Positions 14,520 to 23,700 of a stretch of DNA of 64,000 nt are shown here, in pieces. The position numbers were made by a program, and so were the translations under genes. The number at the start of each line of letters is the position of its first letter. Position 1 is the stretch's first letter. The stretch is from an uncultured Christensenella sp. (GTDB lineage Bacteria > Bacillota > Clostridia > Christensenellales > UBA1242). Below the pieces are notes generated by a model, which saw nothing but the letters and a program-made list of their open reading frames with translations, did no database searches and was not told where the DNA came from. The stretch is taken from contig CAJTYR010000002.1 of assembly GCA_910584295.1 (NCBI GenBank), forward strand, positions 1 to 64,000, written 5' to 3'.

Positions 14520-15284
14520 ATGAGAAAAGAAATCTTGAAAAAGTTAAATAAATTTTTGGAGGAGTTTGAGCATAAAGATGATGTGGAAGGTGTTTTGGTG
14601 TGCGGAAGTTTTGTGACAGGACATCCAAACAAACACAGCGACCTTGATGTTCATTTACTTTTAAACAAAAAGTGCAAATATAGAGAACGCGGAAATCGAA
14701 TTGTGGATGGGCTTTTGATTGAATATTTTGCCAACACAAAAAGACAGATACTTGCTTACATGCGTGATGACTATCAGAAGATTCGCCCAATGAGTCAAAC
14801 GCAATTTGTGACAGGCGAAATTATTTTTGATAAAACAGGTGAGTTGCAGACACTTAAAAATGAAGCGACAAAGCAACTTAAGAGAGAATATGAAGACTTG
14901 GATGTCACGCCTAATGGGCAAAAGTTGTATGGCGTATGGGATGATATGGATGACCTTCAATCAATTTTGGAAGAAGGGAGAGCGGATTTTGATTTTGTAT
15001 ATTATTACAAACTTGACAGGTTGCTGTCTTGTCTCTTTCGCACAATGAAGATCCCATATAATGTCAAAACGATTTATGGTCACCTTACAAGTCCAGTCAC
15101 AAGAAAGAAATATTTACTTAAGGAGATTAAGGACAAAAATCTTAGAGAACTTATCAAAACTTCAATTGTTGAAGAGGATAAACAAAAAAGATTGGACGCT
15201 TTTGTCACTTTAAGCAAAATAATTCTAGAAAAATATGCCTTCGACATTGCAAAGTTTTCTTTCAAAAGTGACGAAGAGGTGTGA
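14520..15284 (+). CDS. Nucleotidyltransferase-fold protein
   Basis: The 254-aa protein has the polymerase-beta-like signature GSFVTGHPNKHSDLDV at 29-44, with catalytic Asp41 and Asp43, then a helical C-terminal half. Such proteins transfer NMP to small molecules, proteins or RNA; some are antibiotic adenylyltransferases and some are toxin partners. The substrate cannot be told. AGGAGAG precedes the ATG, and the GNAT gene follows 3 bp later. Confidence 0.8.
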   Translation: MRKEILKKLNKFLEEFEHKDDVEGVLVCGSFVTGHPNKHSDLDVHLLLNKKCKYRERGNRIVDGLLIEYFANTKRQILAYMRDDYQKIRPMSQTQFVTGEIIFDKTGELQTLKNEATKQLKREYEDLDVTPNGQKLYGVWDDMDDLQSILEEGRADFDFVYYYKLDRLLSCLFRTMKIPYNVKTIYGHLTSPVTRKKYLLKEIKDKNLRELIKTSIVEEDKQKRLDAFVTLSKIILEKYAFDIAKFSFKSDEEV

Positions 15285-15287
15285 AAT

Positions 15288-15794
15288 ATGAAAAACGAAA
15301 TTGAAGTGCGACTTGCAACGATTGAAGAAGTTGAGGATTGGTGGAACAAAAAAATCTCTAAAAGTCCAAAAGACATGGCATATAAAAAGTGGAAGGAAAA
15401 CTTTGTTGAAGGAAACAAAAATGGCTTGCGCAAGACATTTTTTGCTTTTGAAAATGGCAAATACATTGGTCAAGGGACTTTGCTTTTGGAAAGTAATGAC
15501 AAGGTTTTGACGGGGAAAGGAAAGGCAGAGATAATCAAACTTGAAATTTTGCCAAAATATAGAGGTAGAGGCATTGCAACAAAAATATTTAAAGAGATTG
15601 AAAAACTTGCAAAAAAGATGAAAATTAAAATGCTTACAATTGGAGTTGAGCCTTGTGAGGTGAGAAACATGCAAATTTATTTTCATTGGGGTTTTACGAC
15701 ATTTTTACAATGCACAAGTGAGACTTATCCTCCAAAAACAGAGAAAGATATGGGCGAAACCATAACAGTTTTGTGTTATGGAAAAAGAATATAA
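15288..15794 (+). CDS. GNAT-family N-acetyltransferase
   Basis: The 168-aa protein has the acetyl-CoA-binding motif A in LEILPKYRGRGIATKIFKE (around residue 95) and flanking beta strands typical of GNAT. The substrate is unknown. It sits 3 bp after the nucleotidyltransferase gene and overlaps the start region of the next frame by 17 bases, indicating one transcript. Confidence 0.85.
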   Translation: MKNEIEVRLATIEEVEDWWNKKISKSPKDMAYKKWKENFVEGNKNGLRKTFFAFENGKYIGQGTLLLESNDKVLTGKGKAEIIKLEILPKYRGRGIATKIFKEIEKLAKKMKIKMLTIGVEPCEVRNMQIYFHWGFTTFLQCTSETYPPKTEKDMGETITVLCYGKRI

Positions 15795-15807
15795 TAAGGA
15801 TTTTGAA

Positions 15808-16455
15808 ATGACAAAAGAAGAATTAATAAAACAATTTGATCGTTTGCAAGATGTCTATGGAAGCAGGAACAGAAACTCTGTTTATGGTGGGGGATGTGAG
15901 AAAAATCCAGAACTTTGCTTGGTCTTTATAAATCCAACCGCACGAAATGTTGCAACCGACAAAGCGTGGAAGGGAATAAGACGACAATGGCTTGGAACAA
16001 AAAACATTTGGTCATTTTTGACGCAAGCTGGACTTTTTGATGAGCGACTTAATTCTCGTATTCAGTCAATGAAGCCTGCTGATTGGACAGAAGCTTTTTG
16101 TGAAGAGGTTTATGATGAAGTTGAAAAGAGAAAAATCTATATAACAAATCTTGCAAAATGTACACAAGATGATGCAAGGGGTTTGCCAGATGCTGTGTTC
16201 AGAAATTACAGGGATTTGTTCTTTGAAGAAATGAAATTGATATATCCAAAAAAGATTGTTTTATTTGGAAATCAGGTTGCTAGTATCGTTTTGGATAAAA
16301 AAATATCAGTCAGCCAGTGGAGAAAAAAGCTGGAGACCTTTTGTTTTGATGGGAAAGAATTTTGGTGTTTGCCAGTTTTCTATCCTGTTGGCAATGGAAG
16401 GTTTAATGCTCCTAAAGCGATTGAGGACTTAATCTGGATTAAAAATCAAAAATGA
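15808..16455 (+). CDS. Uracil-DNA glycosylase-superfamily protein
   Basis: The 215-aa protein resembles single-domain UDG-superfamily enzymes that excise damaged bases. Landmarks are VFINPTARNVATDKAWKG (motif 1 region), YITNLAKCT, VLFGNQVA and LPVFYPVGNGR (motif 2 region). ATG 15808 is preferred because AAGGA lies at proper distance; the frame also opens at 15778 without a site. Exact UDG family is uncertain. Confidence 0.75.
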   Translation: MTKEELIKQFDRLQDVYGSRNRNSVYGGGCEKNPELCLVFINPTARNVATDKAWKGIRRQWLGTKNIWSFLTQAGLFDERLNSRIQSMKPADWTEAFCEEVYDEVEKRKIYITNLAKCTQDDARGLPDAVFRNYRDLFFEEMKLIYPKKIVLFGNQVASIVLDKKISVSQWRKKLETFCFDGKEFWCLPVFYPVGNGRFNAPKAIEDLIWIKNQK

Positions 16456-16465
16456 TGGAGGATAT

Positions 16466-16726
16466 ATGATACATTCTTGTGCAGGTGGGGTTGTACGTGA
16501 GAAAAAGCTTTATGATTTTGCAAAAGTGAAGATCGAATGCACTGGAGAAATAAGATGGTACATCTCAAACAATCCGCTTTTGATGGTTGGGGACAAAGTG
16601 GTTGTTCCTTTTGGAAAAGAAAGAGAGAAGGCTGTTGTGCTTAAACTCGACAAAAATTTGTCGGAGCAAGTTTCTCCTATGCCAATCAGGCAGATGAAGG
16701 AAATATTGCAAGTTATATATGATTGA
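16466..16726 (+). CDS. Small protein, possible PriA N-terminal-domain-like
   Basis: The 86-aa product has a beta-rich pattern (PLLMVGDKVVVPFGKEREKA, VVLKLDKN, MKEILQVI) reminiscent of the N-terminal 3'-end-binding domain of PriA helicase, but stands alone with no helicase attached. GGAGG precedes the start 6 bp before the ATG. The resemblance is by eye only. Confidence 0.55.
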   Translation: MIHSCAGGVVREKKLYDFAKVKIECTGEIRWYISNNPLLMVGDKVVVPFGKEREKAVVLKLDKNLSEQVSPMPIRQMKEILQVIYD

Positions 16727-16743
16727 TGCAAATTAGTCATTCA

Positions 16744-16766
16744 AAAGAAATCGTTTTGATTTCTTT
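16744..16766 (+). terminator. Terminator after 86-aa gene
   Basis: AAAGAAATC and GATTTCTTT pair around GTTTT, followed by a T run. Confidence 0.75.
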
Positions 16767-16771
16767 TTTCT

Positions 16772-16800
16772 TTGAAAAATGTAAGCAAGTGTGATATTCT
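16772..16800 (+). promoter_or_regulatory. Promoter of comEC, very short leader
   Basis: TTGAAA (16772-16777), 17 bases, TATTCT (16795-16800). The ATG at 16814 is only 13 bases past the -10, leaving roughly six bases of leader and no ribosome binding site. Confidence 0.6.
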
Positions 16801-16813
16801 TTTAATATAGAAT

Positions 16814-18928
16814 ATGGAAGCACAAAAGAAAAAATTATTTCATTTCAGACCATTGTTTTTCTCTTTTTTGTTTTTGACACTCGCAATTTCTTGTGCCAAA
16901 TTTCTTTTTGCTGGCAAGGCATTTTATATTGCTTTAGTTTGTTCAATTTTCTCCATACTTTTTATTTTTTGCCTTTGTCAGAAAAAATTTGTCTACTTTG
17001 TTTTTCTTTTGGCTGTTTTCGGTATTGGAATTGGTTGGTATTTTTTAGGCATGTCAACCTTTCAAGCAAAATCATTTTCTGGACAATGCCAAATTGTTGC
17101 TCGAATAAGTGACAGCATAAACTACTCTGATTATGGTGACACATGCAATGTCATCTTGAAGGATGTTAAAATAAACGGAAAAAAGTCTAAGAACATCTAT
17201 GCAAGAATAAATTTTGAGGATGAGGGCGATTTTCAAGTTGGAGATGTGATTTCTTTCACAAGCGAAGTTTCGCCAGTCAAAGCATTCCAACTTGAACAAT
17301 TCAATAGTTTTTATTATAGAAACAGCATTGGATACACTTCAGAGTTTGCAGTAAATCAGATTAGTATTCTCAAAAATGAACTTAAACTTGATGAAAAAAT
17401 AAGGCAGAGAGTTAAATCAAAATTTTTCGGTTTAAAAAATGGGGCAATTTGTTATGCGGTGCTTTTTGGAGATAAATCCGAAATAGATGATGATATGAAA
17501 GAAGCCTTCAGCAGTGCTGGTGTCGTTCATTTGCTGACCGTTTCTGGGCTTCATATAAGTTTTTTGATTGCACTATTGGGCTTTGCTCTCAAAAAATGCA
17601 AAATCAGGGGATGGATCAATCTTTTAATATGTACCTCATTTGTTATCTTTTATGCTTTTCTTTGTGGGTGGACTCCATCTGTTTTGCGTGCTGGAGTTAT
17701 GGGACTCGTTTTGGCACTTGCAACAGCCTCTGGAAAAAGATATGATGGACTGAGTTCTCTTGGACTGGCTGGTTGTATCATTCTTCTTGTCAAACCTCTC
17801 TTTGCTCTTGATGTTGGCTTTTTGATGAGTTTCTTTTGTGTGTTTTCAATTTTCGCTCTGTGTACAGTTCTTAAAAAGTTTTTTGGAAAATTTCTTCATA
17901 AAAGGATTGCAGAGGGACTTGCTATCTCACTCTCTGCACAAGTGGGGATTTTTCCATTTGCACTTAAAATAAGCGAAGGAACAAATTTTCTTTCTTTTTT
18001 TGCAAATTTGATTATTGTTCCAATATTTTCCGTTATATATCCTATTCTATTTGTCAGCACACTTCTTGTGTTGTTTATGCCTTTCTTGTCATTTCTTTTG
18101 AAAGTGTGTGATTTTGGTTTTGTTGCGGTCTGCAAGCTCGCAGAGTTTTTTTCACAAACAAAGTTATCATTCGAGATTGAAGCACTGAATGTTTTGACCA
18201 TTTCATGCGTATTCTTGCTTATCTTTTTGATAAGTAAATTTTTCATGACTAGCAAACGGACAAAAGCAGTTTGTTTTTCTATGCTTGTATGTTTGGCATG
18301 TGTTTGTGTGACTGTCCCTGATTTTTGGCAACATCCACAAGCAGGGGTAAGCATTTGCTATGAATATTCAAACGGCATTAATTTGTTGACTAATAATGCT
18401 GGTGAAAGTGTTATAATAGATGTGAGAAGCAAAAACTTCACGAAAAAAGTTTTGAAAAGCACAAATGCAAAGAAAGTTGTTGCTGTGTTTGTTTTGCAAA
18501 ATTCAAAAGTTTCAATTGAGACGGTCCGGCATCTTGAATGTGAAAATGTGATAAGGACTGGCTCTGGAGAAGGGTATGAGGAAGAGAAACTTGTTGGTCT
18601 TGAAGAGGCTGGCAAAGTTGGAAAGTTTGAATATAAATATCGTTCTGATCAAGGCAAAATGGTTGGGCTAGAAATTAAATTTGATGGGAAAAGGGTGTTT
18701 TTCGCAAGAGAAAAATATACAAAACTTGAGAATTTTAAGAATGTAGGAAAGGAAAGTTTTGATCTTGTGGTTTTAGGGAAATTACAAAAGTGCGCCCCTG
18801 CGTTTGAAACAACAATAAAAATCGCAGGTTTTTATGAAGAAATTGGTGTTTCTTCGAGTTTTGAAAAGGATGGGAATGTGCAGGTTGCATTAAAAAAGAA
18901 TGGTTTTAAATGGAGGTGTTTAGATTGA
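16814..18928 (+). CDS. comEC: ComEC/Rec2-family DNA uptake channel
   Basis: The 704-aa multi-pass membrane protein forms the channel for single-stranded DNA in natural competence. It has N-terminal hydrophobic segments, an extracellular OB-like region, and the ComEC hallmark HLLTVSGLHISF near residues 238-250, followed by more membrane segments. The C-terminal soluble part (from about 515) sits where a metallo-beta-lactamase-like domain is expected, but no HxHxDH motif is visible, so that domain appears degenerate. No ribosome binding site is seen. It overlaps holA. Confidence 0.9.
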   Translation: MEAQKKKLFHFRPLFFSFLFLTLAISCAKFLFAGKAFYIALVCSIFSILFIFCLCQKKFVYFVFLLAVFGIGIGWYFLGMSTFQAKSFSGQCQIVARISDSINYSDYGDTCNVILKDVKINGKKSKNIYARINFEDEGDFQVGDVISFTSEVSPVKAFQLEQFNSFYYRNSIGYTSEFAVNQISILKNELKLDEKIRQRVKSKFFGLKNGAICYAVLFGDKSEIDDDMKEAFSSAGVVHLLTVSGLHISFLIALLGFALKKCKIRGWINLLICTSFVIFYAFLCGWTPSVLRAGVMGLVLALATASGKRYDGLSSLGLAGCIILLVKPLFALDVGFLMSFFCVFSIFALCTVLKKFFGKFLHKRIAEGLAISLSAQVGIFPFALKISEGTNFLSFFANLIIVPIFSVIYPILFVSTLLVLFMPFLSFLLKVCDFGFVAVCKLAEFFSQTKLSFEIEALNVLTISCVFLLIFLISKFFMTSKRTKAVCFSMLVCLACVCVTVPDFWQHPQAGVSICYEYSNGINLLTNNAGESVIIDVRSKNFTKKVLKSTNAKKVVAVFVLQNSKVSIETVRHLECENVIRTGSGEGYEEEKLVGLEEAGKVGKFEYKYRSDQGKMVGLEIKFDGKRVFFAREKYTKLENFKNVGKESFDLVVLGKLQKCAPAFETTIKIAGFYEEIGVSSSFEKDGNVQVALKKNGFKWRCLD

Positions 18929-19857
18929 AAACGTTAAAATCAAGATTAAATAAAAAAATAGAAACATGCTATTTGGTTCAAGGAGAAGATGTCCTTCTCT
19001 ATGATAAAGCGCTTGAAATGATTAAAAAAGCAATGGATTTGCAGTTGGAAGATTTTAATTTCAACATTTTTGATGATGACAATTTCAATGGGGATTTGGT
19101 GATTGATACTTGTGAAACCCTGCCTATGGGCAGTGAGAAAAAAGTTGTTTTGCTTAAAAACATCTCAAATCCGAACGAAAATTTTAAAAAGAAATTGAAA
19201 GACTATTTGAAAAATCCTCTTCAAAGTACATGTCTTGTCATTTTTGATTTTTTCAACAAATTTGATTTTCTTATAAGTGAAAAAATAAGCGCAAAGAGGC
19301 TTGATGACCAAAGTTTGAAAGAAATTGTAATAGCGGAGCTCAAAAAAAATGAAAAGACAATCACCGATGGGGCATGTCAGAAACTTATTGAGGCATGTTG
19401 CAATTATTATTCTTTGATTAAAAATGAGTTGGAAAAGTTGATTTCTTGTGACGATTTTGAAATAACGGAGAAGACGATTGATGCTCTTGTTTGCAAACAA
19501 ACTGAGTTTACGGTTTTTGAACTTACTGATGCGCTTTCAAAACGAGATGCAGACAGAGCAGTTTCGCTTTTAAATCTTATGCCAAAAGACACAAAAACTT
19601 TTTCTCTTGTTCTCAATCATTTCAGAAGACTTTTCTTTGTTGCGGTGGCAGAAGGAACGGAAAAAGAACTTGCGGATCTTCTGGGAGTGAAAGAATATGC
19701 AATCATAGTAGCAAAGAGGCTTTCAAAAAATTTCTCAAAACTTCAACTTAAAAACATCTATGAAATGACAAGTGATGTCGATTTTTACATCAAAAATGGA
19801 CAAATGCAGGTTGAAAATGCTCTTTTCTATTTGGTGTTTGGAATACTTTATTGTTAA
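18925..19857 (+). CDS. holA: DNA polymerase III subunit delta
   Basis: The 310-aa product is the delta subunit of the clamp loader, which opens the sliding clamp. YLVQGEDVLLYDKALEMI at the N terminus and the arrangement of a middle ATPase-like domain and helical collar match HolA. A TTG at 18925 is the likely start, because GGAGGTG lies seven bases upstream inside comEC. The comEC-holA order is conserved in Firmicutes. Confidence 0.9.
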   Translation: MKTLKSRLNKKIETCYLVQGEDVLLYDKALEMIKKAMDLQLEDFNFNIFDDDNFNGDLVIDTCETLPMGSEKKVVLLKNISNPNENFKKKLKDYLKNPLQSTCLVIFDFFNKFDFLISEKISAKRLDDQSLKEIVIAELKKNEKTITDGACQKLIEACCNYYSLIKNELEKLISCDDFEITEKTIDALVCKQTEFTVFELTDALSKRDADRAVSLLNLMPKDTKTFSLVLNHFRRLFFVAVAEGTEKELADLLGVKEYAIIVAKRLSKNFSKLQLKNIYEMTSDVDFYIKNGQMQVENALFYLVFGILYC

Positions 19858-19882
19858 ACTATTTCTTCTAAGGAGAATATAT

Positions 19883-20479
19883 ATGGATATTGAAAAGATA
19901 AAACAAGAATACTTGGAAATTTTTTATGATAATATAGAAAGAGATGGGGCTGAAGAAATCCTCAATTATCTTGAAAAATCAGACTTTTTCACAGCACCAG
20001 CTTCTTCAAGGTTTCATTCAAACTTTGCCGGTGGTCTTTGCTTGCATCATGTAATAGTTTATAAAAGGTTTTTGTCTTTGGTTCAAAAAGAGTTTGGCAA
20101 AGATTGGGAGAAGATTATTTCTGCCGAAAGTGTAGCAATTATTGCACTTTTGCATGACATTTGCAAGACAAATTTTTATATAGTTGAGACAAGAAATGTC
20201 AAAGTTGATGGACAATGGATTCAAAAGCCTTACTACAAAGCAGAGGATCTACTGCCATATGGACATGGAGAAAAGTCGGTTTATATGATTTCTGGATTCA
20301 TGAGGCTTTCAAGAGAGGAGGCTATGGCAATCAACTGGCACATGGGTGCATTTGATCCAAGAGCAAAAGACAGCCCTTATGTGCTTCGTAATGTTTTTGG
20401 AAAATTTCCAATCGCTTTCTTATTTCATATAGCGGATTATATGGCAACATATTTGGATGAAGAATGTCTCACAGATTAG
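19883..20479 (+). CDS. HD-domain hydrolase
   Basis: The 198-aa protein has HD-superfamily signatures: FAGGLCLHHVIVYKRF, ALLHDICK with the His-Asp pair, YGHGEKSV and HIADYMATYLDEE. It is probably a metal-dependent phosphohydrolase, possibly on nucleotides. AAGGAG precedes the ATG at 19883. It lies 25 bp after holA and probably belongs to the same transcript. Confidence 0.85.
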   Translation: MDIEKIKQEYLEIFYDNIERDGAEEILNYLEKSDFFTAPASSRFHSNFAGGLCLHHVIVYKRFLSLVQKEFGKDWEKIISAESVAIIALLHDICKTNFYIVETRNVKVDGQWIQKPYYKAEDLLPYGHGEKSVYMISGFMRLSREEAMAINWHMGAFDPRAKDSPYVLRNVFGKFPIAFLFHIADYMATYLDEECLTD

Positions 20480-20540
20480 AAAAAGTGCGTTTTTTCGTTT
20501 CAAAACCGCGAAAAACAGCAAAATTTTGTCCAAAAGGGTA

Positions 20541-20569
20541 TTGACAGTTTTTGCAAAGTGAGGTATAAT
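20541..20569 (+). promoter_or_regulatory. Consensus promoter of the 946-aa protein
   Basis: TTGACA (20541-20546), exactly 17 bases, TATAAT (20564-20569): a perfect sigma-A consensus, suggesting strong expression. Confidence 0.85.
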
Positions 20570-20601
20570 TATTACATCAAAAAACACAGGAGGTGTGGTT
20601 T

Positions 20602-23442
20602 ATGAAAATAACAGTTATGGTTGGTGGCGTTCCACAGGAAGTTGAAGTTGGCACAAAGATTGGCAGAACAACTGCTGAATTTGCAACATTGTTCACTTGT
20701 GACAATTATGATGCTTCAACTGGCACTGGCCTTATTACCGTTGGTGACAAAAAGATTGTTTTTGTAAAAGATGACGCCACCGGTTATACTTTCCCTATTG
20801 TTTGGGAAAAAGGGAAAGATGCTCAAATGGTTGTTGACATCCGTGTTAAGGATGGCAAGTTCTCTTTCTCAACTGCTTTAAATCAAAAGGTTGATAAAAG
20901 AACAGTTGTTGAAACAACTGTTGGAACACCTGAATATGATGCCCTTGCAGATTTGAAATCTAAATTTGATGCAAGATATGTTACTGGTGCAGATCATGAT
21001 AAGGAATATACAAATCTTATCAGACTTTATAAAAACTTTGCTCCTGCAGTTGCAACAAAACCAAGACCTGATAAAAAACCTATTTATCAATCATTCATCA
21101 TTGATTTCATTCCAGTTAAAAATGCAGATGGAACAGATGCGACAATCATCATTGCTCCAAACATGAAAGATGGCAAGGTTGAAAGAGGGACTTCAGCTTA
21201 CTATGTTCCTTCAAAAATTGACAGATCAGCTTGTTTAGTTGATGATAAGAATTTTGACTCTTTGAGTGCAGTTCTTCTCTCATCAATCGTTCCAACATCA
21301 GGAAAAGATTTTGACGTCAAATTGGCTGATGGAAGAGAACTTAATGGACTCATTTATGAAGGTACAACAACTGATATTGTTGATGATATGGATGGTTTTG
21401 AAACTGATTTCGGAACTGACTATACAAACGGAAAAAGAGTTGGGCCAATTGTGACTCCTCCAGCAAAGCTCATTCCAGGCGGAATCGATGTTCATCATTA
21501 TGGAAAATTTGACCTTAAACACAAAAAGACTCCAACTGCTGGGTGTTTTCTTGTTGGACCACATGCTGAAAATGAGGGAGAAGACGCACCTTATCGTGTT
21601 GTTGGTGCAAACACTGCTTGGTTTGAAGCGCAAAATCTTACTCGCGATGAATTTATGGCAATTTTGAAAAGAAATGCTTTTGGAACAGCTTCTTTCACAG
21701 AAGCAAAAAAGGCAACAGTTGGCGTTCCTGCTGAACCTGCAAAACTTACAAGGGCTGATGGGTCAACTCTTGAACTCCCTGATGGAATGAATATTGTTGG
21801 GGTGAAAACTCATCTTCTTTACACTGATAAAGCTGGAAACGCTGTTATCAGAGTAATTCCTCATGAGGGATTGACACGCAAATTGGGACTTTGGGGAAGA
21901 CATCAACTTGATGCTTTGTATGTTGACACAAAGAATGCTGATGGCTCTTCAATGAAACCAGATGATGTAACAAGAAAATTGAACGAACTTTCAGGTGGAA
22001 GTGGTCTTGCCAATGGTCTTGGAACAAAAAACAGAAAATCGATAGGATGGGCTAAAATAAAGATTGCTGTTAAACATGTTGCGGTAGCAGTTCTTGTTGC
22101 GGCGTCTATTTTGGTTGGATCTTTGGTTTATGCAAACCTTAACAAGGCTCAAGCTGATCTTACAGCAATGGAAAAACAACAAATTGTTACAACTGTTGAA
22201 AGTCTTGACAAAAATGAACAGTTGGCAAAAGATGCGGCTTTGAATGCTTTGGTGGATGAATCAAATGAAGCTGCAGAAGCTGGGAAACAAGCTGCAATCG
22301 ACGCTGCAAAAGATCGTGTTATCATTGGGCAGCAATTCAGAGATGGAACTTGGGAAGAATATATTGAAGAATATTTCACTGCTCCTCACACTGTATACAC
22401 TCACAAAAATGGCTTGAATTACCAATATAAAACTTTTAAGGAAGGTGATTATATCATTTTTGATGAGAATGGAAACCCTAGCTTTGGAGTTGCATTGGAT
22501 GAAAATGGAAAAGTTAAGGTAATTGAGGTTACTGGAACTTTGACTGCCGATGATTTCAAAAAAGCTGGAAAAACTTACACTTATACTGAAGAATATGAGG
22601 CTGCACGCTTCAAACAAGGTGGAATTGAAGTTGCAAATCAAGCAATCAAAGCTGGAAAAGTTGTTTTGAAAGCTGAAAATGGAAAGACTTCTGTTGTTAT
22701 AACTTATGCCGGTGGATCGAGAGAAAAGATGGTTGAAAATTTCAATAAAAAACTTGGTGAAGGTATGGGCGAATTTGCGACGAGTTTCTATGAAATTGGT
22801 TTCACGGAAGCTGTCAAAGAAGCTCAAAAAGACAACCAAATTGGAGCAAGTGGAGTTGAAGATGAAGATCAAATCTTGAAGTCTGAAGCAGTTTTAATTG
22901 CTGCCTCAAGAATTGCTGGCGCAAATGCAGTTGTAACAATGAGTGAAGATTTGAAAACAGCTTATGTTATCTCTGAAAACAGAAGCGTGGTTTATAAAGT
23001 TCCTGTTTCTGGGGATTTGACATCACTTGCTGAAGATCTTGTTGAAGCTTACGGAAAGAAGGGTGGCATGGAAAAATATACTCGTGCAATTGATTCTTTC
23101 TCAAGAGCTATGCCAGGAAAAGATTTCTCAAATTCTAAATATGCAAACACTTATGTTTCAGGAACACCAGAGACTTCAAATGGAAAAACTGTTTACCAAG
23201 CAAAGACGATTGCTTTGGATGTTGATGATGCGACACTTAATATGACTGCAACTGAGGGTGAAGGACTTTGGATTATCGTAGCAAGAGATGCATTCAATCA
23301 AGATGTTTCAGTGACAATTTCATTAATTGGAATGGGGGCATCGGTTAAACCTGAAGTTAAACAACAATATCAGACTTCTGAAACAAAACCAAATACTTCT
23401 GTAAAGACAACTCAAGCTACTGCTGGCAAAGAGGGAAAATAA
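20602..23442 (+). CDS. Large protein with single central membrane segment, unknown function
   Basis: The 946-aa protein has no signal peptide. One hydrophobic segment lies at about residues 490-513 (VAVAVLVAASILVGSLVYAN), preceded by Lys and Arg residues, which predicts a cytoplasmic N-terminal half of about 490 residues and an external C-terminal half of about 430. The N-terminal half has repeated beta-strand patterns with many Asp and Lys; the external half starts with a helical Ala/Glu/Asp-rich stalk. CAGGAGG precedes ATG 20602. No family was recognised. It resembles the 1779-aa protein at 52.7 kb in architecture only. Confidence 0.8.
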   Translation: MKITVMVGGVPQEVEVGTKIGRTTAEFATLFTCDNYDASTGTGLITVGDKKIVFVKDDATGYTFPIVWEKGKDAQMVVDIRVKDGKFSFSTALNQKVDKRTVVETTVGTPEYDALADLKSKFDARYVTGADHDKEYTNLIRLYKNFAPAVATKPRPDKKPIYQSFIIDFIPVKNADGTDATIIIAPNMKDGKVERGTSAYYVPSKIDRSACLVDDKNFDSLSAVLLSSIVPTSGKDFDVKLADGRELNGLIYEGTTTDIVDDMDGFETDFGTDYTNGKRVGPIVTPPAKLIPGGIDVHHYGKFDLKHKKTPTAGCFLVGPHAENEGEDAPYRVVGANTAWFEAQNLTRDEFMAILKRNAFGTASFTEAKKATVGVPAEPAKLTRADGSTLELPDGMNIVGVKTHLLYTDKAGNAVIRVIPHEGLTRKLGLWGRHQLDALYVDTKNADGSSMKPDDVTRKLNELSGGSGLANGLGTKNRKSIGWAKIKIAVKHVAVAVLVAASILVGSLVYANLNKAQADLTAMEKQQIVTTVESLDKNEQLAKDAALNALVDESNEAAEAGKQAAIDAAKDRVIIGQQFRDGTWEEYIEEYFTAPHTVYTHKNGLNYQYKTFKEGDYIIFDENGNPSFGVALDENGKVKVIEVTGTLTADDFKKAGKTYTYTEEYEAARFKQGGIEVANQAIKAGKVVLKAENGKTSVVITYAGGSREKMVENFNKKLGEGMGEFATSFYEIGFTEAVKEAQKDNQIGASGVEDEDQILKSEAVLIAASRIAGANAVVTMSEDLKTAYVISENRSVVYKVPVSGDLTSLAEDLVEAYGKKGGMEKYTRAIDSFSRAMPGKDFSNSKYANTYVSGTPETSNGKTVYQAKTIALDVDDATLNMTATEGEGLWIIVARDAFNQDVSVTISLIGMGASVKPEVKQQYQTSETKPNTSVKTTQATAGKEGK

Positions 23443-23450
23443 CAAACAAT

Positions 23451-23480
23451 AAAAAACAGGTCAGTTTTGACCTGTTTTTT
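23451..23480. terminator. Terminator between the 946-aa gene and tRNA-Leu
   Basis: AAAACAGGTCA and TGACCTGTTTT form a long stem with T runs on both sides, serving the convergent protein and tRNA genes. Confidence 0.85.
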
Positions 23481-23566
23481 TGGTGCAGAGGATGGGAGTT
23501 GAACCCACATGATGTTGCCACCACAGGTACCTGAAACCTGCGCGTCTGCCATTCCGCCACCTCTGC
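23481..23566 (-). tRNA. tRNA-Leu (CAG)
   Basis: The 86-nt class II tRNA has a long variable arm, anticodon CAG in loop TTCAGGT and encoded CCA. Confidence 0.92.
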
Positions 23567-23687
23567 TTGACCTTTCTATTATAATGATTGAGTGGCTGAT
23601 TGTCAAGAATTTGCTCTTTTCTGCTCAAAAGCTTTTGATTTTGTATGCTGTTTCAATGATTTCTTTGTCGTTGAGTTGAAATTATGA

Positions 23688-23693
23688 TATAAT
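23688..23693 (+). promoter_or_regulatory. -10 element of a leaderless transcript (rlmD)
   Basis: TATAAT ends seven bases before the ATG at 23701, so transcription should start at or next to the start codon. A weak -35 (TTTGTC) lies 18 bases upstream. Confidence 0.6.
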
Positions 23694-23700
23694 AAATATT

